Assembly (NCBI GenBank): GCA_900468535.1
Contig: UBTY01000057.1
Location: forward strand, 557 to 44,719
DNA length: 44,163 nt
Reading direction: 5' to 3'
From: Hyphomicrobiales bacterium
GTDB lineage: Bacteria > Pseudomonadota > Alphaproteobacteria > Rhizobiales > Rhizobiaceae
Shown here one piece after another: positions 23,858 through 32,362 of this stretch; positions within the stretch are counted from its first letter, which is position 1; every line of letters starts with the position of its first letter. Under the pieces are notes generated by a model. The model saw nothing but the letters and a program-made list of their open reading frames with translations, was not told where the DNA came from and ran no database searches. The translations under genes and the position numbers were made by a program.

Positions 23858-24157
23858 ATGAAACCCGATATGTTCAGACAACCTGTGACCATTCTCGTCG
23901 GCCTTGGCTTTCCTGCGGAGATTCGATCCGTCATGGATGCTTACCGGCATCTGGCCGACTGGCCGGCCTCTAACCGGGACACGGCGCATTCGATCGCGCT
24001 CAAGGCATGCGGCGCCGCGTTGCGCGGCGAGATTGAAGCGGAAACCGCTCGCGGCCTGTTCGCAGCCTTCGCTGACAAACACGATCTGCTGGCGCCGGAA
24101 ACCGATGTGATCGTGACATCTCGTCGCCGGCACGACAAAGATCCGCACGTTCGCTGA
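23858..24157 (+). CDS. DUF982 family protein
   Basis: The 99-aa protein starts after GGAAGGAG. It carries the DUF982 core (PVTILVGLGFPAEIRSVMDA, LADWPASNRDTAHSIALKAC, GEIEAETARGLFAAFADKHD). This family is confined largely to Rhizobiales, often as many small paralogues on plasmids and stress islands; its function is unknown. It follows hsp20 and overlaps nothing; the next gene starts 10 nt after its stop, so the two are probably an operon. Confidence 0.82.
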   Translation: MKPDMFRQPVTILVGLGFPAEIRSVMDAYRHLADWPASNRDTAHSIALKACGAALRGEIEAETARGLFAAFADKHDLLAPETDVIVTSRRRHDKDPHVR

Positions 24158-24167
24158 GGAGGCCGAC

Positions 24168-24440
24168 ATGCACGAGATTTTGCAGCAGGCGGCCAGCAAC
24201 GCTATGGCAACGGGACCAACGATCCTTGTTCAGTGTATGAAGATTGAGCGGCCGGTCGACGTGGTCAAAGCGACCGCACTGTCCGTGGATGACAAACGAA
24301 CCGTCCTAGCGGCATGGGCTTCGGACTTCTATGCGATCGAACCGAAGCCGGCCTTCCGCCATATGCCTGGAACGCCCGAGCCGGTTTCCATCGACGAGGT
24401 TCAGATGGCCCTCAGAGAACTCGATCGACGTTTCGGATAA
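24168..24440 (+). CDS. Small conserved rhizobial protein (WASD-motif type)
   Basis: The 90-aa product starts behind GAGGAGG. The segment VDVVKATALSVDDKRTVLAA followed by WASDFYAIEPKPAFRHMPG and VSIDEVQMALRELDR matches a short alphaproteobacterial pattern I recall (P.EVV.dp.Ls..eKr.iLasWASDa.Av...P.lR.lpg), of unknown function. It lies 10 nt after the DUF982 gene and is probably cotranscribed. It is convergent with ligD. Confidence 0.7.
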   Translation: MHEILQQAASNAMATGPTILVQCMKIERPVDVVKATALSVDDKRTVLAAWASDFYAIEPKPAFRHMPGTPEPVSIDEVQMALRELDRRFG

Positions 24441-24600
24441 TGATATTGGCCGGCATCGGCGCGCCAAGCCGGCGCGCCTCGTTGACGATATAGAGACTGG
24501 CAGCGCGGCGAGTCATCACTGTGTGAGCGCCGTGTCCATGAGCGGCGGCAACCACGCGTGCTGTGCAACCGAGCGATCCGGTCAATATCCCGGAAGTCTG
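24412..24600 (-). other. Possible short gene or remnant downstream of ligD
   Basis: The minus strand frame reads ARVVAAAHGHGAHTVMTRRA and then ASLYIVNEARRLGAPMPANI, ending at 24412. Its composition is protein-like, but no start codon with a ribosome site lies in frame. AGGAG just after the ligD stop leads into another frame. It may be a small gene disrupted by a frameshift. It overlaps the end of the plus-strand gene by 29 nt. Confidence 0.3.
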
Positions 24601-24627
24601 AACCCTGGTCGTGCGCTCACTCCTATG

Positions 24628-27291
24628 TCATGCCGCCACTTTCATCATCTTTCCCAACCTCCTGATCGCCTGCTCCAGCGAGCGCTGTCCGTCACAATAA
24701 TCCTGCCAGGCGCTCGACTTGGCCAACAGCGCCGGCACGGTGCGGATGGTGAAGCGTTTCGGGTCGAGATCCGTCTTCACCTGGCTCCAGGTGAGCGGCA
24801 TCGATACCGTTGCGCCCGGCCGCGCGCGCGCCGATAGCGGCGCCACGGCGGTCGCCATCCGATCGTTGCGGAGATAGTCGAGGAAGATCCGGCCGTTGCG
24901 CTGGCTCTTGGCCATCTTGATCAGATAAAGCGCAGGGTTCTCGCGCGCCATCTGGAGGCAGACATCGTGAGCAAAGCCCTTGGCCTGCGGCCAGGTCAGC
25001 TTTTTGCCTTTCGCTACCGCGAGCGGGGTGACGACGTGCAGACCCTTGCCACCGGTGGTTTTGCAGAAGCTGACGAGGCCAAGTTCCTCCAGTCGGTCGC
25101 GCATTTCCCGAGCCGCCTCGATCACGGCGGAGAAGGGAACGTCCAGACCGGGATCAAGGTCGAAGACGAGGCGACCGGGTACTTCCGGCTGGCCCGGTTC
25201 GCAATTCCACGGATGCAGTTCGACGCCGCCGATCTGGGCGATGGCTGCAAGGCCCTCGATACGATCGATCTGCAGATAGGGTTTTTTGTCGCCGAACACC
25301 TTGACCAGTTCGAGCAGATTGGAGGTGCCGGGCATCGCGTGCCGCTGAAAGAACTGCCCGCCGCCGATGCCATCCGGGCTCCGGATGATCGAGCATGGTC
25401 GTCCCTTGATATGGTCGATGAGCCATGGACCGGTGGCCTCGTAGTAGCGGGCGAGATCTTCCTTGGTGACCGGCTCTGCGTCATTGGCATCCGGCCACAG
25501 GGGTTTGTCCGGACTGGAGATCATCACGCCCATCACCTCGGCCTTGGCGTTCTTGCCGCGTGCAGGTCGAGATGGCCTTGTCGTGGTCGGCGTCGGGGTG
25601 TCGGTCTTTGTCGGCGATGCTGGCTTTTCCGCCTCGACTTCGGATGCAGGCTTGTCTTCGCGCAAGCCCTTGAACGCTGCCTGGCGTACCAGCCCGTCGG
25701 CAGTCCAACCGGCGAACTCAATCTCCGCGATTAGTTCCGGCTTCACCCAGACGATGTTGGCGTCCTTCTTCGGCGCCCCGATACCGGTAAACGGGGACTT
25801 GGCCGTTTCCAGCGCGCGCAGCTTGGGAAGCAGCACGTCGATCTTGCCAGCGCCATAGCCCGTGCCGACACGGCCTACATAGACGAAATGGCTGCCGCGG
25901 TTAACGCCGACCAGCAGCGAGCGGAACTTGCCGTTCGTCTTTGCATAGGCACCGATGACGACTTCATGGCCGGCCCGGCACTTGGATTTAGCCCAGGTCC
26001 CGGTGCGGCCCGATTGATAAGGTGCATCCGCCTGCTTGGAGACGATGCCTTCGAGAGAGAGCTTACAGGCCGACTTCAGGACGGCGTCGCCACCGGTCTC
26101 GAAATGCTCGACGAACCGCAGGCGTGGATCCTCGCCGGCGTCAACCAGCAGTTTCTGCAGCCGTTCCTTCCGCTCGGTGAGCGGCAGTTGTTGCAGGTCC
26201 TCATCACCCTCGAAAAGCAGGTCGAAGGCGAAATAGACCAGTGCGTCAGTCTTTCCTTCCGACAGTGCCGCCTGCAGCGCTGCGAAGTCCGGTGCACCAT
26301 TTTCGTCGAGGGCGCAGATTTCCCCGTCGATGATGGCATCCGGCAGGTTTGCAGCCGATGTCGCGATCGCCGGATATTTTGCCGTCCAATCCAGGCCCTT
26401 ACGCGTCTTCAGCGTCACATCGCCGTTTTCGATGCGCGCCTGGATGCGGTAGCCGTCGAACTTGATCTCGTGGATCCATCCCTCTGCCGAGGGCGGCCGT
26501 TCCAGCGTTTCGCAAAGCTGCGGCGCTATGAAGTCGGGCATCGCAGACTTCGCTGGTTTGACAACCTTGGCTGGGGCGGGTTTCCCATTATTTTTGGTTC
26601 CCGCTTTGCGTTCTTCAGCAGCAAGGCCGTGGTTGCTGTCCCAGACCGCATCCGCCTGAACGTCGACGCTTTGAATCATGAATGGCTTCGGCTTCCTGCC
26701 CTTCCCGGCGGCGATCGCTTCCATGGTTCGGCCGGAGGCGACGGAGGTTGCGTTGTCTTCAAGGACAGCTGCGCCATTCTCCTCAACTGAGAAGTCGTCA
26801 TGATGCTTGATCAGCAGCCAATTCGTCCGCTTGCCGCCGTCGCGGTCGTTGCGCATCCGTACCAGCACGAAGCCGCCGTGCAGCCGTTCACCCTCAAGCG
26901 TGAATTTGAAATCCCCTTCCGCCAGAGCCTGCTCGGGTTTCTTCTTGCCTTCCGGCTCCCAGTAGCCACGGTCCCACAACATGACCGTGCCGCCACCATA
27001 TTGGCCCTTGGGGATTGTGCCTTCAAAGTCGCCGTAGTCGAGGGGGTGATCCTCGACTTCGACCGCCAGACGCTTGTCATGCGGATCCAGTGACGGTCCC
27101 TTGGTGACCGCCCAGGATTTGAACACCCCGTCGAGTTCGAGCCGCAGATCGTAATGCAGCCGAGTTGCGTCGTGTTTTTGGATAACGAAGCGCCTGCGGT
27201 TCGATGTCTTCAGCTTCGCTGCGCCGCTCGGCTCCTGCGTCTTCTTAAAATCGCGTTTTTGCTTGTAGGTCGATAGCTTGTCGCTGGCCAT
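24628..27291 (-). CDS. ligD: Multifunctional DNA ligase D (PE-LIG-POL)
   Basis: The 887-aa NHEJ enzyme has three domains in order. The 3'-phosphoesterase is at about 30-165 (FVIQKHDATRLHYDLRLELD, EDHPLDYGDFEGTIPKGQYG). The ATP-dependent ligase is at about 253-560 (HEIKFDGYR with nucleophile Lys277, IIDGEICALDENG, KLSLEGIVSKQ). The primase-like polymerase is at about 590-875 (IIRSPDGIGGGQFFQRHAMP, VFDLDPGLDVP with the metal aspartates, KTTGGKGLHVVTPL). ATG 27291 is chosen because LigD proteins start with such a DKLSTYKQKRDF segment; an upstream extension of 93 codons is not protein-like. A GGAAC-type stress promoter lies 170-200 nt upstream. It works with the two Ku proteins encoded 2-3 kb away. 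Confidence 0.94.
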   Translation of the reverse strand: MASDKLSTYKQKRDFKKTQEPSGAAKLKTSNRRRFVIQKHDATRLHYDLRLELDGVFKSWAVTKGPSLDPHDKRLAVEVEDHPLDYGDFEGTIPKGQYGGGTVMLWDRGYWEPEGKKKPEQALAEGDFKFTLEGERLHGGFVLVRMRNDRDGGKRTNWLLIKHHDDFSVEENGAAVLEDNATSVASGRTMEAIAAGKGRKPKPFMIQSVDVQADAVWDSNHGLAAEERKAGTKNNGKPAPAKVVKPAKSAMPDFIAPQLCETLERPPSAEGWIHEIKFDGYRIQARIENGDVTLKTRKGLDWTAKYPAIATSAANLPDAIIDGEICALDENGAPDFAALQAALSEGKTDALVYFAFDLLFEGDEDLQQLPLTERKERLQKLLVDAGEDPRLRFVEHFETGGDAVLKSACKLSLEGIVSKQADAPYQSGRTGTWAKSKCRAGHEVVIGAYAKTNGKFRSLLVGVNRGSHFVYVGRVGTGYGAGKIDVLLPKLRALETAKSPFTGIGAPKKDANIVWVKPELIAEIEFAGWTADGLVRQAAFKGLREDKPASEVEAEKPASPTKTDTPTPTTTRPSRPARGKNAKAEVMGVMISSPDKPLWPDANDAEPVTKEDLARYYEATGPWLIDHIKGRPCSIIRSPDGIGGGQFFQRHAMPGTSNLLELVKVFGDKKPYLQIDRIEGLAAIAQIGGVELHPWNCEPGQPEVPGRLVFDLDPGLDVPFSAVIEAAREMRDRLEELGLVSFCKTTGGKGLHVVTPLAVAKGKKLTWPQAKGFAHDVCLQMARENPALYLIKMAKSQRNGRIFLDYLRNDRMATAVAPLSARARPGATVSMPLTWSQVKTDLDPKRFTIRTVPALLAKSSAWQDYCDGQRSLEQAIRRLGKMMKVAA

Positions 27292-27468
27292 GGCAGTCCC
27301 CGGTAAAAATCCGTCTCCCGCCTCGGATGAAGACGGAACGAGGCGCGAGCCGGACAGGTGGGACGCTCGGCCGCCGTTTCGTTGGCCGCGATGAGAAACC
27401 GGAAAAATCATCGCGTTCGCCATCCCTGTCACGTCCGGTTGACACAGCACGCGACCTCCACAAGCAAA

Positions 27469-27493
27469 AAGCGACAGGTAATTGTTTTGTTCC
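27469..27493 (-). promoter_or_regulatory. EcfG/RpoE2-type promoter upstream of ligD
   Basis: Read on the minus strand, GGAAC (27493-27489), 18 nt, then TT (27470-27469) matches the general stress sigma consensus. The predicted start near 27461 gives a leader of about 170 nt to ATG 27291, longer than at the other sites. Confidence 0.5.
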
Positions 27494-27593
27494 ATGGAGT
27501 TGGGCAGGAGCGCCGTAAGGTCTGAATGACCGACCCGGCCCGCGTCAGAATTGATATGCGCTCTTAGCATAACTGCACTGCAGCAAAGTCCAT

Positions 27594-27622
27594 TTGATAA
27601 GCGATCCGAACGCGTATGATAT
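27594..27622 (+). promoter_or_regulatory. Sigma70-like promoter of the alpha-r14-like sRNA
   Basis: TTGATA (27594-27599), a 17-nt spacer and TGATAT (27617-27622), overlapping TATGAT, form a plausible housekeeping promoter with a start near 27629. It faces the hairpin RNA described next. Confidence 0.5.
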
Positions 27623-27628
27623 GTCTAT

Positions 27629-27707
27629 CGAAGCGATGCACCTCCTCCCAGTTGCTGTTCGGTAATTTTGCAGAGCCTGCCGCAACTCCTCCCGCGGCGG
27701 GCTTTTT
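27629..27707 (+). ncRNA. Candidate trans-acting sRNA with anti-Shine-Dalgarno motifs (alpha-r14-like)
   Basis: The ~80-nt predicted RNA carries CCTCCTCCC at 27641-27649 and again CTCCTCCC inside the loop of the terminator. The terminator stem GCCTGCCGC (27675-27683) pairs with GCGGCGGGC (27694-27702) around AACTCCTCCC and is followed by TTTTT. Single-stranded CCUCCUCCC motifs in loops are the hallmark I recall for rhizobial alpha-r14 sRNAs (NfeR1/Smr14 type), which base-pair with ribosome binding sites of transporter mRNAs. The family name is from memory and needs a covariance search. The rest of the gap to 28300 shows nothing else. Confidence 0.6.
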
Positions 27708-28300
27708 CGTTTTCATGCGTGGAATATGTCCGCTACCACGGATCCAGCACATGAAGACATCAAGTGTTTCTTCTGCAAGATTTTTGAGGTGTTGTGATCG
27801 AAAATCTGCGGCACCAAAGCAACGACTTATCCGCTCAAACCGGAGGCAATTGGCAGGGTAGGCGGTTCGTACCCCACCAAGAGCTATGCCATACTCGGAG
27901 TGCAGAGCCAGTGATCCGGAGCTAAAGTTGCGCCGCGTTTATCAGCCGCAGTGCCCGATTGTATCGGATGACGCAGCCACGGGTCCGAACACGGCTGAGG
28001 AGGCCTCTACGGCACTCAATTCTGAAAAGGCGGCGATCGGAAACGGGGCCTTACAAATTCGTTTCCTGGACGCCGAAGGCGGAGTTCGTTCTTCAGCGGT
28101 TTGACGGCTATTAGGGTGGGAAGGAACCTTGGGAAAAAGTTGTTTCTGGTCCAATAATTGCGCCATCGGCGAACGGATTGAAGTTAAAGAGGGCGGCGAG
28201 TGACAAGTGTGACCAGTGTCAGCGCGCAGTTATGTCCGTTGGAGGTTGCTACGTCATCGTAAAAAGACATGAAGAGTGAGGGGGCGATGTTGATCGCACC

Positions 28301-28486
28301 TTGTTTCGCTTTTTCCGAGAAGCAGCGAATATAAGCCGAGACAAACTGGCGGACCTCGCCGGGATCTCACAGGCCAAGGTCTCCAAGATCGAGAATGGCA
28401 AAGCAAGTCCCGGACTGTCTACCCTCCGCGCTCTGTGTGAGGTGTTGGGCCGACATCATCCTCGGTGCCTCGAGGATCGGTGGTGA
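28301..28486 (+). CDS. Short XRE-type helix-turn-helix protein, possibly truncated
   Basis: The 61-aa frame opens at a TTG and holds a good XRE helix-turn-helix (ISRDKLADLAGISQAKVSKI, then ENGKASPGLSTLRALCEVLG). No ribosome site precedes it, and the C-terminus after GRHHPRCLEDRW is abrupt, where related regulators continue into a sensory domain. I treat it as a possible small regulator or the 5' remnant of a longer one. No target is evident. Confidence 0.45.
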   Translation: MFRFFREAANISRDKLADLAGISQAKVSKIENGKASPGLSTLRALCEVLGRHHPRCLEDRW

Positions 28487-28797
28487 TGTTCGAAACATGA
28501 TCGATCGCCTACGGATAGAAAGGTCGACAAGCCAGTCGAGGTCATGTCGGTAAGAGACAAGCTGCTCATCCCGGATGGCGAGGACTAGCCAAAAAGGCAA
28601 CAGAGCGTGTCGTGACCGACCTACCACACACGCAAAAACTTCACATGGCTCAGCGCGACGACGTTGCAACGAATCAGATTTCACCACTCCTTTAGCGCAG
28701 GGTGTGTGCAAACTTGCGGGAGTTTCTGTTGTTTCGGGTTTTAGAGGGCGGACGAAGCCGCTCGCCAGCGCGTGACTTCGGCCCGGACACCGCCGGC

Positions 28798-29019
28798 ATG
28801 GTTGCCAGGGAAGGGCGAAGGCGCCTCCGCGAAGCGGGCGTGGAGCGCTATGAGGCGAGAGAAATCTTGACTGGTCTGCCTATGCCCACGACGGTAAGGG
28901 CGTTTAAGGTCCAGATGGAATTTGCGGTTCAGGCGCTGTCGACCTTGAACCCGCTTCCAGCAGACTATATGTCCGACGGATATTGGCCCGAATACGAGGG
29001 AGCCACCCGAATAGGGTGA
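28798..29019 (+). CDS. Small hypothetical rhizobial protein
   Basis: A 73-aa product, if ATG 28798 is used, reads VAREGRRRLREAGVERYEA, LTGLPMPTTVRAFKVQMEFA and VQALSTLNPLPADYMSDGYW. The FKxQxEFAxxALxxLxPxPADYxxDxYWP pattern resembles short rhizobial proteins I have seen, without function. No strong ribosome site is present, and the frame is open further upstream to 28702, so the start is uncertain and the gene could be partial. Confidence 0.45.
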   Translation: MVAREGRRRLREAGVERYEAREILTGLPMPTTVRAFKVQMEFAVQALSTLNPLPADYMSDGYWPEYEGATRIG

Positions 29020-29032
29020 CCCCCATCGCGCG

Positions 29033-29536
29033 CTAAGCGACCTTGGAGCTTGCCTTGGTGTTTGCTGCGGCCACGGCCAGCTGCGTCAATTTCTTGTCGG
29101 TGGCTTCCTCCTCCTTGAGGTTCGCTTGCAGCAGCGGGACAGCGTCCTGGAGGCCGAGCTGATTAGCCCAGGCAATGAGGGTGCCATACCGTGCAATTTC
29201 ATAATGCTCGACTGCCTGGGCCGACGAGATCAGCCCTGCGTCGAGTGCGGGCGAGGCTTTGAATTCTTCCATGATCTCTTCGCCTTCAGCGATGATGCCC
29301 TGGATGGCTTCGCAGGTCTTGCCGCGGGCAGGCTTGCCCAGAATTTCAAACACCTGTTCCAGGCGTTCAATCTGCCCTTGAGTCTCGTCCCGATGCTGTA
29401 AAAAGCCTGCCTTACCTTCTTCAGACTGGGCGGCGCGAGCCATCTTCGGCAGGGCTTTGAGAATCTGCTTCTCCGCGAAGTAGATGTCCTTGAGGGTGTC
29501 GAGGAAAAGATCGTCGAGCGTTTTGGTGTTTGCCAC
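29033..29536 (-). CDS. Ferritin-like DUF892 (YciE/YciF) protein
   Basis: This 167-aa four-helix-bundle protein starts at GTG 29536 behind AGGAGG. Family motifs are LFLDTLKDIYFAEKQILKAL, HRDETQGQIERLEQVFEIL, ALDAGLISSAQAVEHYEIAR, YGTLIAWANQLGL and LKEEEATDKKLTQLA. Glu and His residues in these helices match the di-iron positions of ferritin-like folds. Members are strongly induced in the general stress response of alphaproteobacteria and enterobacteria; a role in iron or oxidative stress protection is presumed. A well-placed GGAAC-N18-TT site precedes it. Confidence 0.9.
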   Translation of the reverse strand: MANTKTLDDLFLDTLKDIYFAEKQILKALPKMARAAQSEEGKAGFLQHRDETQGQIERLEQVFEILGKPARGKTCEAIQGIIAEGEEIMEEFKASPALDAGLISSAQAVEHYEIARYGTLIAWANQLGLQDAVPLLQANLKEEEATDKKLTQLAVAAANTKASSKVA

Positions 29537-29569
29537 AGTACTTCCTCCTGTGCGTTAAAGACGGGAACA

Positions 29570-29594
29570 AACACCATCACCGCCAAATGGTTCC
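29570..29594 (-). promoter_or_regulatory. EcfG/RpoE2-type promoter of the DUF892 gene
   Basis: On the minus strand GGAAC (29594-29590), 18 nt and TT (29571-29570), with a start near 29562, are followed by AGGAGG and GTG 29536. Spacing from promoter to start is ideal, and the gene family is a known general-stress target. Confidence 0.68.
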
Positions 29595-29731
29595 CGCAGC
29601 GACAGGATTCTCATCGTCTTCAGCAATGAGGTCGATTTGGGCAAATTTACTAACGGAAAGGCAGGTCTGTCCCGAAGCTCACAGCCCGAAACAGAAGTAC
29701 AGACAAAGACCCTGACGACCCCTACCCTAAG

Positions 29732-29995
29732 ATGTCTCGAGACACGGAAGGTTATTTATTAACAATTGATCTTCAATTACAAATTGGCGCGGCAAATGAT
29801 GTGGTGCAGTTGCAGATGAGGAACGGTAACAACGAACTCGATCGGGTGTTCCAGGAGGGACAGAGAGCCTTCAAGGAGGGAAAGCCCATCGATGCCAACC
29901 CGCAAATACCCGCATATTCCTTAAAGTACACGGCCTGGGAGGATGGGTGGCAGGCCGAACGCAAGGCTTGTGATGCGGCTAGGCACGAACGATAA
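29732..29995 (+). CDS. Small protein with ribosome-modulation-factor-like motif
   Basis: The 87-aa frame (or 60 aa from ATG 29816) contains FQEGQRAFKEGKPIDANPQI followed by YTAWEDGWQAERKA. The pattern xEGxxAxxxGxxxxxNP...AWxxGW is shared with RMF-like small proteins of alphaproteobacteria, which bind ribosomes in stationary phase. The match is only to the short motif. Neither start has a convincing ribosome site. It fits the stress context, but the function is inferred. Confidence 0.5.
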   Translation: MSRDTEGYLLTIDLQLQIGAANDVVQLQMRNGNNELDRVFQEGQRAFKEGKPIDANPQIPAYSLKYTAWEDGWQAERKACDAARHER

Positions 29996-30069
29996 TATGC
30001 TCGTCTGATTGCGGCAGTAGCGAAGGGCCATATCTGTCGCGCGCATGTAATGCCTGAAGGCGGCCGTGC

Positions 30070-30402
30070 CTAGGAGCCTGGTAGGCGGCAAGCTGTGCAG
30101 CTGGTTTTGAGAAGCTCTTTGTTCAGGATCCTGAGCGTCCTTATCTGGTGAGCCAACGATAGCAGGGCTTTCGCGACAGTATCGTCTGACATTTCCTCTA
30201 CGTGCCGAGCAATATCGTCGATTACCCGCTCTGCGGACTCATCAAATGGAGCGACAGTACCAGCCTTTACGAGGAGACCGCGAAGCGTACTGGATGCCAG
30301 CACGCCGCGTTCCAGCAGACGGCGCCGTTCCGCCTGCGGCAACCTAGGGATCCGGTTAGCGGCTCGAACGAACTCAATAATGAGATCTGTGGTGACGGTC
30401 AC
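30070..30402 (-). CDS. Hypothetical protein, helical
   Basis: The 110-aa product starts with GTG 30402, with TTGGAG about 10 nt upstream. It reads LIIEFVRAANRIPRLPQAER, RLLERGVLASSTLRGLLVKA, ESAERVIDDIARHVEEMSDD and LSLAHQIRTLRILNKEL, predicted mostly alpha-helical and without membrane segments. I do not recognise the family. Codon usage and lack of interruption support a real gene. It stands between the RMF-like gene and the first DUF2934 gene in opposite orientation. Confidence 0.55.
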   Translation of the reverse strand: MTVTTDLIIEFVRAANRIPRLPQAERRRLLERGVLASSTLRGLLVKAGTVAPFDESAERVIDDIARHVEEMSDDTVAKALLSLAHQIRTLRILNKELLKTSCTACRLPGS

Positions 30403-30787
30403 AGAACAAAGACTCCAAAGGGCTGATGGACCTGCCAGGCGCGTATTGCCGCATTAGGTCCAGAAGATGGAAATCTCGCCTGCCACATCACCGTTTGCAA
30501 GGAGTGAAAGCATTTGATTGTCAGCCAAATCCGCAAGGGCAGCGGCGACTTCCTCGTGTCCATTCTGCAAGACGCGCTGCTTCCGCATGAGCGAGGATAC
30601 CCTTCCTGCATTGCCTCTTTAGCAAGAAGGCGATCTGACTGCCCGAAAATGGTGGACGGATGCTATACCACGAAGAAAGGGCCCCGGCAGCGCGATCGTC
30701 AAGAGCCTCGAAATGCGATGATGGCAGGCGTCCGATTTTTTGAATTGTGGCACGGAATGCGCTCACCAAAGTTTCATCTGGAGCCCA
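30403..30787. other. Intergenic region upstream of first DUF2934 gene
   Basis: About 385 bases between divergent genes hold no recognisable product on either strand. The stress promoter of the DUF2934 gene lies at its right end. Confidence 0.4.
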
Positions 30788-30812
30788 GGAACTACAGCCA
30801 GTCACCGGGGTT
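30788..30812 (+). promoter_or_regulatory. EcfG/RpoE2-type promoter of first DUF2934 gene
   Basis: GGAAC (30788-30792), 18 nt and TT (30811-30812) lie 27 nt before ATG 30839, which has GGAGGAG as ribosome site. The geometry matches the other candidate sites. Confidence 0.66.
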
Positions 30813-30838
30813 AAGGTCGCTAAATGGAGGAGCGGATC

Positions 30839-31078
30839 ATGGACAATGATCAAAAACGTCGCGAGCGAGCCTATCGGATCTGGGAGGCAGAAGGTCGCCC
30901 GGACTGCAAACATGAGGATCATTGGCAGCGGGCTGAAGAGCAGCACGAAAAGACCGAAGGTCAAGCCGAAGAAGTCACTCAAACTAATCAGGATGCTTCG
31001 GATGAATTCAATGGCGAAATGGACAAACGGAAATCTCGGACTAGTCGTCGGCCGCCATCGTCCATATCGCCGGACTGA
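30839..31078 (+). CDS. DUF2934 protein
   Basis: The 79-aa hydrophilic protein has the DUF2934 core RRERAYRIWEAEGRPDCKHE followed by DHWQRAEEQ. DUF2934 proteins are short, common in rhizobia, and repeatedly found in general stress regulons; their function is unknown. The GGAGGAG site selects ATG 30839 over the ATG at 30824. The C-terminus is acidic then basic (EVTQTNQDASDEFNGEMD, KRKSRTSRRPPSS). A second DUF2934 gene lies at 33033, on the other side of the IS110 remnant. Confidence 0.83.
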   Translation: MDNDQKRRERAYRIWEAEGRPDCKHEDHWQRAEEQHEKTEGQAEEVTQTNQDASDEFNGEMDKRKSRTSRRPPSSISPD

Positions 31079-31134
31079 ATTCGCTGGAAGCGGCAACATG
31101 AAGCGTACATGCAGATATGTCGATGGCCACGGAA

Positions 31135-31161
31135 AAGGAGCCTGACCAAGCCAGGCTCCTT
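31135..31161. terminator. Bidirectional terminator-like hairpin
   Basis: AAGGAGCCTG (31135-31144) pairs perfectly with CAGGCTCCTT (31152-31161). The minus-strand 3' side continues into TTTTCC and the plus side into TTCCGCTTT. It may end the DUF2934 transcript, 56 nt after its stop. The remaining stretch to 31398 holds nothing recognisable. Confidence 0.55.
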
Positions 31162-31398
31162 CCGCTTTGGATCAGAACTCTGCACGCTTCCAATCCGCTG
31201 CTGCGGGTGGTTCCGCTACGAGGCCAAACCATCAATCAGAACCGCTGTTCCAGACGACGGACTTCAGTCCGGGGTAGGTGAGTCTTGAGATCAAGGATCG
31301 CGGTTACGCCGATGACCGACCGCTACGAAATTTCTGCTGGCGAATGAGGTCGCTCTGGCTATCGAGCGTTTGGGCTTTTTTTCAGGTGATCGCGGACC

Positions 31399-32362
31399 TT
31401 ATTGGAATGAGTGGACCCAATGTTTCTTGTGTAGGTGACGGCAACCTCGACGGCTTCTCAATTCGGCAGCTGCAGGAATCCCGTGGTGCGGAATGCGTGT
31501 CAGTAGCGCATTGGCCGCCTCGTATAGGCTTCGCCGCAGGAAGTCGTCACCCGGCTTCGAGACGCGGCCAGATCTCATCGTCTCGCCCGAGGCATAGATG
31601 CGAGGTCTCAGGCCAAGGTATGCTCCGGTACTGGACGATCGTTTGAAACGTGTTGGATCGTCAATGGTTGCGGCGAAGCCGAGCGCAGTGATAACTCCCA
31701 CACCGGGGACCGTAATCATGCGTCGCACTACAGCGTTCTGTCGCGCTATCGAGAGAACCTTCGCATCGAGAAGACGGATCTGCTCAAGGATGTTGGCACG
31801 CGCCCGCATCAAGGCTTCCACGACAGCTTGGATTGTGGGAGGCGCATCCAGCTCGCCGTCGATGATTTCCTCGGCACGCTTGGCGAAGCACCGACGCGTT
31901 TGCCGAACAGGATGCCCAATGTGCGAAGAACACCTCTGATCTGGTTCTCCAGGTCGCATCGGATTTGCACGAACTGGCTACGGGTGGCAGAAAGCGCCCG
32001 AGCGTCGTAGCTGGCTGTCGACTTGACATGAACGCTCTTGCACCAACCCGCACGGATGATCTGTGCCAGGCCGATGGCTTCGTTACGGTCCGTCTTGGCG
32101 GGCATCATCTTCAAGGCTGCATTAGCATGGCGAGCATCCATGCAGACGATGGGAACGCCCCGCTCTCTCAATCCATTCCATAGCCAACCGACAAGGGACC
32201 GGTCTCAAGTCCTGCGCTAGCGACTGCAAATGGCTCCAGCGCCTCGGCGATCGCGTCTGGAGACGATGCAACCTCCCGTTCGGCGACAATTCTGCCATCC
32301 TCATCAACAATCCAGAGCGAGGTTGTTTGCTGGCTGACATCCAGTCCATCGTAATACTTCAT
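31399..32362 (-). mobile_element. Decayed IS110-family transposase
   Basis: The minus strand starts MKYYDGLDVSQQTTSLWIVD (DEDD catalytic-domain start) at 32362, then shifts frame near 32180 to ERGVPIVCMDARHANAALKM, MPAKTDRNEAIGLAQIIRAG and RSQFVQIRCDLENQIRGVLR. It shifts again near 31870 to the C-terminal transposase_20 domain (VPGVGVITALGFAATIDDPT, RFKRSSSTGAYLGLRPRI, RSLYEAANALLTR). The last part is replaced by unrelated residues, so the C-terminus is lost. IS110 elements lack obvious inverted ends and I cannot define its borders. It separates two DUF2934 genes. Confidence 0.85.

Noticed and set aside
27292..27570. 93-codon N-terminal extension of LigD
   Set aside because: The extension is not protein-like, overlaps a likely promoter, and family homology starts at ATG 27291.
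28200..28275. Short Cys-containing frame (KCDQCQRAVMSVGGCYVIV)
   Set aside because: No start codon with ribosome site and only about 25 residues; too little to call.
30521..31099. Minus-strand frame of 192 codons over the DUF2934 gene
   Set aside because: The plus strand has a recognised domain, ribosome site and promoter; the antisense frame has none.
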